Below, one piece after another: positions 37,274 through 45,456 of a stretch of DNA of 64,000 nt. The stretch comes from Aridibaculum aurantiacum (GTDB taxonomy: Bacteria > Bacteroidota > Bacteroidia > Chitinophagales > Chitinophagaceae). A model generated the notes under the pieces. It was given only the letters and a program-made list of their open reading frames with translations, was not told the DNA's origin and did not search any database. The position numbers and the translations under genes were made by a program. Within the stretch, counting starts at the first letter, position 1. Each line of letters begins with the position of its first letter. The stretch spans positions 434,001 to 498,000 of the forward strand of contig NZ_JAFEWC010000002.1 of the NCBI RefSeq assembly GCF_017355875.1. Direction: 5' to 3'.

Positions 37274-38329
37274 ATGAAAATCTTAGTAACGGGAACGGCA
37301 GGATTTATTGGGTTTCACTTGGCTGAAAGATTGGTGCAGCGTGGCGACGAGGTAATTGGACTGGATAGCATAAACACCTATTACGACATTAACCTGAAGT
37401 ATAGCCGGTTAGCTGAACATGGAATTTGTAAAAACAAGATCAGCTACAATACAATTTTAAAAAGCGAGAAGTTTAGCAACTATAGTTTTATTCAACTTGA
37501 ACTGGATGACAAGGCAAACCTTGTTCAATTTGTAAAAGAGCAGGAGTTTGATGTAGTGGTAAATCTTGCTGCGCAGGCTGGCGTTCGATATTCTCTTACC
37601 AATCCTGATGTATATGTAGGAAGTAACATCGTAGGATTTTCTAACCTGGTGGAAGCGTGCAGGTATGGCAACATCAAGCATTTAGTTTATGCCAGCAGTT
37701 CCAGTGTGTATGGATTAAATGAAGGTGTTCCATTTTCTACTTCTGTGAACGTGGACCACCCGATGTCGCTGTATGCCGCCAGTAAAAAAACAAATGAGCT
37801 GATGGCGCATGTATACAGCCATCTGTTCAATATACCTACTACAGGACTTAGATTTTTTACTGCTTACGGCCCGTGGGGAAGACCAGATATGGCCTTGTTC
37901 ATTTTTACCAAATCTATACTTGAGGGTAAAGAAATAGAAGTGTACAGCAATGGTGAAATGATACGCGACTTCACCTATATAGATGATATAGTGGAAGGCG
38001 TGGTGCGGGTGATAGATAATCCGGCCAAGAAAAATGAAGATTGGGACCCTACTGATCCGGATCCTTCTTCGTCTAAAGCACCATATAAGATCTACAATAT
38101 CGGCAACAACTCGCCGGTACGCCTGCTCGATTTTGTTATTGCCATTGAAGAAGAATTAGGTATAGAAGCAAAAAAAGTTTTCTTACCATTGCAACCGGGA
38201 GAAGTACCGGCTACTTATGCAGATGTTTCAGAACTGGTGGCGGATATGGACTACAAGCCGAACACCTCAATAAAATATGGAGTAAAGCAGTTTGTTAACT
38301 GGTACAAAAACTATTATAAAGTATCATGA
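37274..38329 (+). CDS. NAD-dependent epimerase, UDP-glucuronate 4-epimerase-like
   Basis: Extended SDR of 351 residues. VTGTAGFIGFHLAERL is the NAD-binding motif. The segment GLDSINTYYDINLKYSRL near residue 35 is a signature of UDP-glucuronate 4-epimerases and related uronate epimerases. SSSSVYG and YAASKKTNE give the catalytic residues. It would supply UDP-galacturonate from UDP-glucuronate, although no UDP-glucose dehydrogenase is encoded in the window. It overlaps rmlB by an ATGA. Confidence 0.82.
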   Translation: MKILVTGTAGFIGFHLAERLVQRGDEVIGLDSINTYYDINLKYSRLAEHGICKNKISYNTILKSEKFSNYSFIQLELDDKANLVQFVKEQEFDVVVNLAAQAGVRYSLTNPDVYVGSNIVGFSNLVEACRYGNIKHLVYASSSSVYGLNEGVPFSTSVNVDHPMSLYAASKKTNELMAHVYSHLFNIPTTGLRFFTAYGPWGRPDMALFIFTKSILEGKEIEVYSNGEMIRDFTYIDDIVEGVVRVIDNPAKKNEDWDPTDPDPSSSKAPYKIYNIGNNSPVRLLDFVIAIEEELGIEAKKVFLPLQPGEVPATYADVSELVADMDYKPNTSIKYGVKQFVNWYKNYYKVS

Positions 38330-39378
38330 AAAGCATTTTAATAACCGGTGGAGCCGGTTTCATTGGTTCACACGTGGTTCGTTTATTTGTGACCAAATAT
38401 CCAGGCTACAAGATCGTAAACCTGGACGCCCTTACCTATGCAGGCAACCTGGAGAACCTGGCCGATATTGACCAGTCTCCTAACTACTTCTTCGAAAAAG
38501 TAAACCTGCTGGATGTAAACGAGCTGGACTGTGTGTTTGCAGAACATGCTATCACCGATGTTATTCACCTGGCTGCGGAGTCGCATGTGGATCGCTCTAT
38601 TCACTCACCGTTAGATTTTGTTTATACCAATATAGTAGGTACAGTTAACCTGCTGAACGAGGCAAAGAAATATTGGAAAGAAGACATGGAGAACCACCTG
38701 TTCTACCACGTTTCTACCGATGAGGTATACGGTGCTTTGGGCGAAACAGGTTTCTTTACTGAAGAAACACCTTACCATCCTAACTCCCCGTATAGCGCCA
38801 GCAAAGCGTCGTCCGATCATTTTGTTCGTGCTTATGGCGAGACTTATGATCTGCCTTTTGTTATTTCTAACTGTAGCAACAACTACGGCCCTTACCATTT
38901 CCCGGAAAAGCTGATCCCCCTTTTCATCAATAATATCATTAACAAAAAGCCGCTGCCTGTATATGGCGATGGCAAATACACCCGCGATTGGCTTTTTGTA
39001 AAAGATCATGCTACTGCTATTGATACTGTTTTTCACAATGGCAAAAGAGGTGATACGTATAATATTGGTGGCTTCAACGAGTGGAAGAACATTGACCTGG
39101 TGAAACTGCTCATTAAGCAGATGGACGAGAAACTGGGAAATGAACCAGGTACCAGTGATGAACTGATCACTTACGTAAAAGACAGGCCAGGACACGACCG
39201 CCGTTATGCAATAGATGCTACTAAAATCAATAAAGAACTTGGCTGGAAACCTTCTGTAACTTTTGAAGAAGGCTTAAGCGAAACCATTGATTGGTATCTG
39301 GAAAATACCGAGTGGCTGAACAATGTAACATCAGGCAACTACCAGCAGTATTACGAAAACATGTATGCAAACAGGTAG
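38326..39378 (+). CDS. rfbB: dTDP-glucose 4,6-dehydratase
   Basis: Makes dTDP-4-keto-6-deoxyglucose. ITGGAGFIGSHVVRLF and VNLDALTYAGNLENL are near-diagnostic for RmlB. STDEVYGAL holds the catalytic Thr-Asp-Glu, and YSASKASSDHF the Tyr-x-x-x-Lys. The length, 350 aa, is normal. Its product can feed RmlC (39414) or the FdtA-type ketoisomerases at 23419-24250. No dTDP-4-ketorhamnose reductase (RmlD) gene is present in the window. Confidence 0.95.
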   Translation: MKSILITGGAGFIGSHVVRLFVTKYPGYKIVNLDALTYAGNLENLADIDQSPNYFFEKVNLLDVNELDCVFAEHAITDVIHLAAESHVDRSIHSPLDFVYTNIVGTVNLLNEAKKYWKEDMENHLFYHVSTDEVYGALGETGFFTEETPYHPNSPYSASKASSDHFVRAYGETYDLPFVISNCSNNYGPYHFPEKLIPLFINNIINKKPLPVYGDGKYTRDWLFVKDHATAIDTVFHNGKRGDTYNIGGFNEWKNIDLVKLLIKQMDEKLGNEPGTSDELITYVKDRPGHDRRYAIDATKINKELGWKPSVTFEEGLSETIDWYLENTEWLNNVTSGNYQQYYENMYANR

Positions 39379-39413
39379 CAGCGCTGCAGCATACAAATGC
39401 TATTGTACCCTTT

Positions 39414-39968
39414 ATGAAAATTGAAAAAACAAAGCTACAGGACTGTTTCATCATACACGACAGCGTGTTTCCTGATGAGCGTGGACACTTCTTTGAAAGC
39501 TTCAACAAAAAACGCTTCCAGGATCTTTCAGGTGTAGAAGTTGATTTTGTACAGGATAACCAATCACGTTCTACCCGTGGTGTACTGCGCGGATTACATT
39601 TCCAAACAGGTGAACATGCACAGGCTAAATTGGTGCGTGTGCTGCGTGGCGAAGTGCTGGATGTAGCGGTGGATATTCGTCGTTCATCTCCAACATTTGG
39701 GCAGCATGTTGCGGTTCATTTATCGGAAGACTCGCATACACAGTTATTCGTACCACGTGGTTTTGCACATGGTTTTGTGGTACTCAGCGATACTGCTGAT
39801 TTCTTTTACAAGTGCGATAACTTTTATAACAAAGCATCTGAAGGTGGGTTGATATACAATGATCCCGAACTTAACATAGACTGGCAGCTATCTGCTGAAG
39901 AATTGCTTGTTTCATCTAAAGACCAGGAGTTGCCAACCCTGGCTAACTGTCAAACACTGTTTAACTAA
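39414..39968 (+). CDS. rfbC: dTDP-4-dehydrorhamnose 3,5-epimerase
   Basis: Cupin epimerase of 184 residues, started at ATG 39414. The frame extends upstream to 39291 inside rmlB, which is implausible. [29 protein letters not shown] (catalytic His in LRGLHFQ) and [10 protein letters not shown] are all present. It lies 35 bp after rmlB and 1 bp before rmlA. In the usual pathway its product goes to RmlD, which must be encoded elsewhere if rhamnose is made. Confidence 0.94.
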   Translation: MKIEKTKLQDCFIIHDSVFPDERGHFFESFNKKRFQDLSGVEVDFVQDNQSRSTRGVLRGLHFQTGEHAQAKLVRVLRGEVLDVAVDIRRSSPTFGQHVAVHLSEDSHTQLFVPRGFAHGFVVLSDTADFFYKCDNFYNKASEGGLIYNDPELNIDWQLSAEELLVSSKDQELPTLANCQTLFN

Positions 39969-39969
39969 C

Positions 39970-40842
39970 ATGAAAGGAATTATCCTCGCCGGTGGATCCG
40001 GTACCCGTTTGTATCCCATTACCAAAGGCATAAGCAAGCAGCTGATGCCGGTATACGATAAGCCAATGATCTACTACCCGCTGAGCGTGCTCATGCTGGC
40101 AGGTATCAGGGAGATCTTAATCATCACTACTCCAGAAGACAGCGAACAGTTTCAGCGCCTGCTGGGCAATGGCAACGAATTCGGATGTCAACTGCAGTAC
40201 GCGGTGCAGGCAGTTCCTAATGGTTTAGCACAAGCTTTTGTTATAGGCGAAGAGTTCGTAGGAAAAGAGAAAGTAGCTCTAATATTGGGGGATAACATCT
40301 TCTACGGAAGTGGTTTCAGTAAGCTTGTTCAATCGTTTAATGATGTAGAAGGCGCAGCTGTATTTGCTTACGAGGTAAGCGATCCTGAGCGTTATGGCGT
40401 GGTTGAATTTGATGAGCATTTTAACGCAATGAGCATTGAAGAAAAGCCGGTAAATCCAAAATCACATTATGCTGTTCCGGGATTGTACTTCTATGACAAT
40501 TCAGTGGTTGAAATAGCAAAGAATATAAAACCATCACCACGCGGCGAGTACGAGATTACTGATGTAAACCGCCACTACCTGGAGCAAGGCAAACTAAAAG
40601 TAGGTGTGATGGACCGCGGTACAGCATGGCTGGATACCGGGACATTTGACTCTCTTAGCGATGCTTCAGAATTTGTTCGTGTAATAGAAAAGCGCCAGGG
40701 ACAAAAGATTGGTTGTATAGAAGAGGTAGCATATCGCATGGGCTTCCTTTCCCATCCTGAGCTGATGCAACTTGCAGAAAAGTATATAAAGAGCGGCTAT
40801 GGCCAGTACCTGAAGCGCATTCATAAGCTTCCGGGGCAATAG
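39970..40842 (+). CDS. rfbA: Glucose-1-phosphate thymidylyltransferase
   Basis: Makes dTDP-glucose from glucose-1-phosphate and d[19 protein letters not shown] is the nucleotide-binding signature. [19 protein letters not shown] and [10 protein letters not shown] are also typical of RmlA. Its length is 290 aa when started at ATG 39970; an upstream extension lies within rmlC. It is the last gene of the second polysaccharide locus and is followed by a terminator 35 bp downstream. Confidence 0.95.
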   Translation: MKGIILAGGSGTRLYPITKGISKQLMPVYDKPMIYYPLSVLMLAGIREILIITTPEDSEQFQRLLGNGNEFGCQLQYAVQAVPNGLAQAFVIGEEFVGKEKVALILGDNIFYGSGFSKLVQSFNDVEGAAVFAYEVSDPERYGVVEFDEHFNAMSIEEKPVNPKSHYAVPGLYFYDNSVVEIAKNIKPSPRGEYEITDVNRHYLEQGKLKVGVMDRGTAWLDTGTFDSLSDASEFVRVIEKRQGQKIGCIEEVAYRMGFLSHPELMQLAEKYIKSGYGQYLKRIHKLPGQ

Positions 40843-40877
40843 CACCAACTTTCATGATTGAACTTGATCTATTTAAC

Positions 40878-40900
40878 AACCGGCAAATGCCGGTTTTTTT
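40878..40900 (+). terminator. Intrinsic terminator after rfbA
   Basis: AACCGGC (40878-40884) pairs with GCCGGTT (40889-40895) across an AAAT loop and is followed by a T run. It closes the polysaccharide locus before the carotenoid regulator. Confidence 0.88.
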
Positions 40901-40982
40901 GTTTGTTGAACCATTTGGTTAATTTAATGTTTTAGTGGTAAGGCTTCTTTAAACCCGGTAACATTAAACACAGTTAGTAGTT

Positions 40983-41861
40983 ATGAATGCTTTCACTATC
41001 AAAGACCTGGAAAACCTAAGCGGCGTAAAGGCGCATACCATCAGGATATGGGAACAACGTTACTCCTTCATTAAACCTCAGCGCACCGGCACCAACATCC
41101 GGTACTACAGCAATGAAGAGCTGAAAACGATCCTCAACATAGCATTGTTGAACCGCTATGGCTATAAGATCTCGCACATAGATAAGATGGATACGAGGGA
41201 GCTGGAAGAGCGGATACAAAACCTGGCAGCTGTACACGCAAAGCAGGAAAGTGTGCTTAATCAACTCATCAGCCATATGGTAGAAATGGAAATAGATGAT
41301 TTTGATGATGTACTTTCTGGATACATAGCGGCACATGGCATAGACAAAACCATCATGGATGTCATTTTTCCGTTCTTAGAAAAAGTAGGAATACTGTGGC
41401 AGACAAACCATATTTACCCTGCACAAGAGCACTTGGTAACCAATGTAATACGGCAGAAGTTGGTGGTAGGAATTGAAAATGTTTCCAACAACTGGCGTAG
41501 CGATAAGCTGGTGCTTTTATACCTGCCGGAAAATGAATTTCACGAGCTTGGCCTGCTGTACGTGAACTACCTGCTAAAGAAAAGAGGTGTTCGCTCGTTG
41601 TACCTGGGAGCAAGTTTGCCGCTTAAAGATTTGGAGGTGGTAGTGAAAATGAAGAACCCGCTTTACCTCCACACGCATCTTACATCGGTGGCTCACAACT
41701 TCAACCTGGAGAAGTATATGAACCAACTCCACCAGCGTATTCCTGATGTTCCGGTTATCATCTCAGGTCCAGTTACGCATGATTATAAAAAGTCAGTTCC
41801 TGCTAATATCAGCTTCAAAAGCACATTGGCAGAAGTAATGGCTGGTATAGAAAATATTTAA
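40983..41861 (+). CDS. MerR-family regulator with B12-binding domain (CarH/LitR-like)
   Basis: A 292-residue transcription factor. The N-terminal MerR winged helix (TIKDLENLSGVKAHTIRIWEQ) is followed by a helical region with the W-x9-E-H motif (Trp139, Glu149, His150) that caps the cobalamin in CarH-type photoreceptors. A Rossmann-like B12 domain then has E-x-H-x-x-G (Glu185, His187, Gly190), where His would be the lower cobalt ligand. In CarH, adenosylcobalamin keeps the tetramer on DNA in the dark and light releases it. Here the gene precedes an ECF sigma factor and carotenoid genes, a layout consistent with light-induced carotenogenesis. Photosensing is inferred from motifs; the later GPVTHD segment may be a degenerate cofactor loop. 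Confidence 0.82.
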   Translation: MNAFTIKDLENLSGVKAHTIRIWEQRYSFIKPQRTGTNIRYYSNEELKTILNIALLNRYGYKISHIDKMDTRELEERIQNLAAVHAKQESVLNQLISHMVEMEIDDFDDVLSGYIAAHGIDKTIMDVIFPFLEKVGILWQTNHIYPAQEHLVTNVIRQKLVVGIENVSNNWRSDKLVLLYLPENEFHELGLLYVNYLLKKRGVRSLYLGASLPLKDLEVVVKMKNPLYLHTHLTSVAHNFNLEKYMNQLHQRIPDVPVIISGPVTHDYKKSVPANISFKSTLAEVMAGIENI

Positions 41862-42010
41862 CAGCGGCACATCCAACTGTTGAACATTATCGTACATGAA
41901 TAGGCGAAAGCTTCTTTTTGTTTATAGTAGAATATAATTCTTTTAAACAAAATGCTGTTTCTCGTGTTTTTTATGTTTAACTTTAATGTATAGAAACTAA
42001 AACAGTTGGT

Positions 42011-42511
42011 ATGTCTACAGTAGAATTTAGCCAGATGTTACTTGCAAACGCAGACTCATTACGGCCCTTTGCCATCAATCTTACGCGTGATCATGAAACA
42101 GCGAATGACCTTTACCAGGAAACAATGTTCAGGGCGCTGGCTAACCGCGAAAAGTATAATGTAGGCACCAACCTGAAAGCCTGGTTGTACACAATCATGC
42201 GAAACATTTTTATTAATGACTATCGCAGGAAAGCCAGGCAGAACACAATTTTCGACAGCACACCCAATGATTACCTCCTGGATTATAACCAGTCAACAGC
42301 CTCAAATGCTGCTGTTTCTAACCTGCAGGTAAAAGAAATAAATGAAGCAGTACACAGCCTGCCTGATATATTCCGCAAGCCATTCCTGCTTTACTTCGAT
42401 GGTTTTAAATACCATGAGATTGCCAACATGTTGCACGAGCCGCTGGGCACCATTAAAAGCAGGATACATTTTGCACGGAAGCTGCTAAAGGAGCAAGTGC
42501 AGCGATATTAG
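42011..42511 (+). CDS. ECF-type RNA polymerase sigma factor
   Basis: Sigma-70 family protein of 166 residues with regions 2 and 4 only. YQETMFRALANREKY and LKAWLYTIMRNIFINDYRRK form region 2. LPDIFRKPFLLYFDGFKYHEIANML and LGTIKSRIHFARKLL form the region-4 helix-turn-helix. No anti-sigma gene is adjacent. It lies 150 bp after the MerR-B12 gene and 21 bp before crtI, so it is likely co-transcribed with, or controls, the carotenoid genes. This resembles LitR/LitS- or CarQ-type arrangements, by inference. Confidence 0.88.
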   Translation: MSTVEFSQMLLANADSLRPFAINLTRDHETANDLYQETMFRALANREKYNVGTNLKAWLYTIMRNIFINDYRRKARQNTIFDSTPNDYLLDYNQSTASNAAVSNLQVKEINEAVHSLPDIFRKPFLLYFDGFKYHEIANMLHEPLGTIKSRIHFARKLLKEQVQRY

Positions 42512-42532
42512 TCTTATCTTTCAAGTATACAC

Positions 42533-44023
42533 GTGAAAAAAGTAGTCATCATAGGTAGTGGCTTTGCCGGCTTGTCTGCAGCCTGTTTTATGGCAAAGGC
42601 CGGTTGGCAGGTAGATGTGGTGGAGAAGCACTCGCTGCCTGGCGGACGAGCACGTAAAATGGAAGCTGCCGGTTTCACTTTCGATATGGGGCCCAGCTGG
42701 TACTGGATGCCTGATGTTTTTGAACGTTTTTTTAGCCAGTTTGGTAAATCTGTTTCTGACTACTACACGCTTACACGTTTAGATCCTTCATATAAAGTTT
42801 ATTGGCCTGCGGAGGCTGTAGACATACCTGCGGATTACGCTGCACTCCAGCAACTATTTGAAAAGATAGAACCCGGAAGTTCAAATCAACTGGATAAATT
42901 TTTAGCCGAAGCTGCATACAAGTACAAAGTAGGTATGCAAAAACTGGTATACAAGCCAGGACTTTCTGCCGCTGAATTTATTGACTGGGAAGTGATGACC
43001 GGTGTGCTAAAACTGGATGTATTCAGCAATATGAAAAAGCATGTTGCTTCTTTTTTCAAAAGCCAGCAGCTGCGTGAATTAATGGAGTTTCCTGTTCTCT
43101 TTCTGGGGGCTTTACCCGAAAATACACCTGCATTGTACAGCCTGATGAACTATGCTGACATCAAGGGTGGAACCTGGTTTCCGAAGGGCGGCATGTACAG
43201 CGTGGTTGAAGGAATTCATTCACTGGCAGAAGAGCTGGGAGTTACTTTTCATTTTGATACAAACGTTACCAGTATAGTTGTGCGCAATGGACATGCAAAA
43301 GCAGTAGCAACTGATAAAGGCTTACTGGAAGCTGACATGGTGATAGGAGCGGCAGATTACCATCACATAGAAACACAATTACTGGATGAAGGTTTGCAAT
43401 CCTATACCGACACCTATTGGCAAACAAGGGTCATGGCTCCTTCATGCTTGTTGTACTATGTAGGCATCAGCAAAAAATTGAAAAACGTGCAGCATCACTC
43501 CTTGTTTTTTGATGCGCCTTTCCAGCAGCATGCTAAGGAGATATACGAGACCAAACAGTGGCCGGGTGATCCTCTGTTTTATGTATCCGTCACCTCTGTT
43601 ACCGATGCTTCATTAGCGCCGGCGGGTTGCGAAAACTTATTCTTTTTAATACCCATAGCTACAGGATTGGAGAATGATACCGAAGCGGTAAGAGAAGAAT
43701 ATTTTCAAAAAATTATTAGACGATTTGAAGAGCGCACCGGCGAAACAATATCTGATGCAATTGTTTTTAAAAGAAGCTATGCTACGAGCAATTTTATAAG
43801 CGACTATAATTCTTTTAAAGGCAATGCTTACGGCCTTGCGAACACATTGATGCAGACAGCTGTTTTAAAACCATCGTTGCGCAGCAAAAAGGTCAGCAAC
43901 CTTTTTTATGCAGGGCAACTTACTGTACCTGGACCGGGAGTGCCACCAGCACTAATAAGTGGAGAGCTGGTAGCAAAGCAGGTAGTAAAGGAATGTGGGC
44001 AGCTGGAAGCTGTTTATAAATAG
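42533..44023 (+). CDS. crtI: Phytoene desaturase family protein
   Basis: FAD-dependent carotenoid desaturase (496 aa). The N-terminal dinucleotide site is VVIIGSGFAGLSAACFM, followed by PGGRARKMEAAGFTFDMGPSWY. The C-terminal carotenoid oxidoreductase signature lies in NLFYAGQLTVPGPGVPPALISGE. It should convert phytoene towards lycopene. The start is GTG at 42533. The next in-frame ATG would remove the FAD motif, so GTG is certain enough. It is followed after 29 bp by crtB. A second paralogous desaturase is at 45457. Confidence 0.92.
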   Translation: MKKVVIIGSGFAGLSAACFMAKAGWQVDVVEKHSLPGGRARKMEAAGFTFDMGPSWYWMPDVFERFFSQFGKSVSDYYTLTRLDPSYKVYWPAEAVDIPADYAALQQLFEKIEPGSSNQLDKFLAEAAYKYKVGMQKLVYKPGLSAAEFIDWEVMTGVLKLDVFSNMKKHVASFFKSQQLRELMEFPVLFLGALPENTPALYSLMNYADIKGGTWFPKGGMYSVVEGIHSLAEELGVTFHFDTNVTSIVVRNGHAKAVATDKGLLEADMVIGAADYHHIETQLLDEGLQSYTDTYWQTRVMAPSCLLYYVGISKKLKNVQHHSLFFDAPFQQHAKEIYETKQWPGDPLFYVSVTSVTDASLAPAGCENLFFLIPIATGLENDTEAVREEYFQKIIRRFEERTGETISDAIVFKRSYATSNFISDYNSFKGNAYGLANTLMQTAVLKPSLRSKKVSNLFYAGQLTVPGPGVPPALISGELVAKQVVKECGQLEAVYK

Positions 44024-44052
44024 ATTATCAAAGAAAAAAGTACCGCGTTTAT

Positions 44053-44889
44053 ATGATGCAATTGTTTTACGACGTAAGCCACCAGTGCAGTAAAATAACT
44101 ACAGAGAGGTACAGTACTTCTTTTGCTTCGGCTATTAAATTACTACACAAAGACCTGCGAACGCCCATCTATAACATATACGGGTTTGTACGGTTTGCAG
44201 ATGAGATTGTAGATACTTTTCATGCGCATGATAAAGAAGCATTGCTGCAGCAGTTCAAGAAGGAGACATACGATGCTATAACAAGGGGTATCAGCCTGAA
44301 CCCTATCCTTCACAGCTTCCAGGAAACAGTGAACGAATACAAGATCCAGCACAACTTAATTGATGCTTTCTTTTACAGCATGGAGTTGGATCTGAATAAA
44401 AAGAAGTACGACAGAACCGAATACGATAGCTATATATATGGCAGTGCAGAAGTGGTGGGATTGATGTGCCTGTACATATTTTGCGAAGGCGACCAAAAGC
44501 ATTTTGATGAATTGCAGCCGTATGCAAAAAAGCTGGGTGCTGCATTTCAGAAAGTAAACTTCCTGCGCGATCTGAAAGCAGATTGTGAAGACCTGAACAG
44601 GATGTATTTTCCTGGCTGCGATTTCAATAATTTTTCGGAAGAAGCCAAACAGCAAATAGAAGAAGATATACAAAACGATTTTGATGAAGCTTATAAAGGC
44701 ATTTTACAATTACCTGTAAAAGCGCGCTTTGGAGTGTATGTAGCTTACAAGTATTACCTGTCTCTTTTCAGAAAAATAAAGCGCACACAAGCCCGCCGGA
44801 TAAAGGATGAGCGAATAAGAATTCCTAACTACGGAAAAGTGGTAATAGTAGCCAAGGCAGGATTACGCAGCCAACTTAATATCCTGTAG
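44053..44889 (+). CDS. crtB: Phytoene synthase
   Basis: Condenses two geranylgeranyl diphosphates to phytoene. The two Asp-rich motifs of the squalene/phytoene synthase fold are present: RFADEIVDTF (about 52-61) and FLRDLKADCEDLNRMYFP (about 174-191). Its length of 278 aa is normal. Two ATGs are adjacent at 44053 and 44056, and either may be used. It sits in the order crtI-crtB-idi usual for Bacteroidota carotenoid loci. Confidence 0.93.
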   Translation: MMQLFYDVSHQCSKITTERYSTSFASAIKLLHKDLRTPIYNIYGFVRFADEIVDTFHAHDKEALLQQFKKETYDAITRGISLNPILHSFQETVNEYKIQHNLIDAFFYSMELDLNKKKYDRTEYDSYIYGSAEVVGLMCLYIFCEGDQKHFDELQPYAKKLGAAFQKVNFLRDLKADCEDLNRMYFPGCDFNNFSEEAKQQIEEDIQNDFDEAYKGILQLPVKARFGVYVAYKYYLSLFRKIKRTQARRIKDERIRIPNYGKVVIVAKAGLRSQLNIL

Positions 44890-44897
44890 CTTTCCCT

Positions 44898-44905
44898 TAT
44901 TTTTG
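44898..44905 (+). promoter_or_regulatory. Candidate -7 element in front of idi (TATTTTTG)
   Basis: TATTTTTG matches TAnnTTTG and ends 5 bases before the idi start codon, so a transcript starting from it would be leaderless or nearly so. No -33 TTTG is evident at the expected distance, and the genes are also closely spaced, so this is tentative. Confidence 0.35.
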
Positions 44906-44910
44906 AACCC

Positions 44911-45441
44911 ATGGAAGAAGTGATACTCGTGAACGGGAATGATGAGCCGATTGGTACTATGGAAAAAATGGAAGCCCATTTTAAAGCAGAACTACACCGC
45001 GCATTCAGTGTTTTTTTATTCAACGAACGTGGCGAAATGCTACTGCAACAGCGTGCTAAAGCTAAATACCATAGCGGTGGTTTGTGGACGAATGCCTGCT
45101 GTAGTCACCCACGTCCAGGCGAAACAACAGATAGTGCAGCACTGCGCCGCCTGCAGGAAGAAATGGGCATCAATACTTCCATTAAAAAGATATTCGACTT
45201 CACATACAAAGCATCCTTTGATAACGGTTTAACTGAGCATGAGTACGATCACGTTTATGCCGGAAATTTTACAGGTAAAATAGAACCTAACAAAGATGAA
45301 GTGCAGGATTTCTGCTTTAAGTCGATGGAAGAAATTGAGACCTCATTGCAGTCGCATCCGCATAAGTATACCGCGTGGTTCCATATCGCTTTCCCTAAAG
45401 TATTTGATTGGTGGCGCACCCAAAAGGACGCCCTTCTTTAA
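44911..45441 (+). CDS. idi: Isopentenyl-diphosphate delta-isomerase (type I)
   Basis: Nudix-fold isomerase (176 aa) interconverting IPP and DMAPP to feed carotenoid precursors. HRAFSVFLFNERGEMLLQQRA, the active-site Cys in WTNACCSHPRPGE (about 67-79), and a Nudix-like RRLQEEMG segment are all visible. The length fits type I IDI. It lies between crtB and the second desaturase. A TAnnTTTG element just upstream may give it an internal promoter. Confidence 0.94.
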   Translation: MEEVILVNGNDEPIGTMEKMEAHFKAELHRAFSVFLFNERGEMLLQQRAKAKYHSGGLWTNACCSHPRPGETTDSAALRRLQEEMGINTSIKKIFDFTYKASFDNGLTEHEYDHVYAGNFTGKIEPNKDEVQDFCFKSMEEIETSLQSHPHKYTAWFHIAFPKVFDWWRTQKDALL

Positions 45442-45456
45442 CAGCTATAGCAGCCT

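Noticed and set aside
38611-39195. Minus-strand 194-codon open frame
   Set aside because: It is fully antisense to rfbB, whose motifs are complete; the frame is a shadow of its codon pattern.
39291-39413. Upstream extension of rfbC
   Set aside because: It lies within the 3' end of rfbB and lacks family similarity; the standard RmlC start is ATG 39414.
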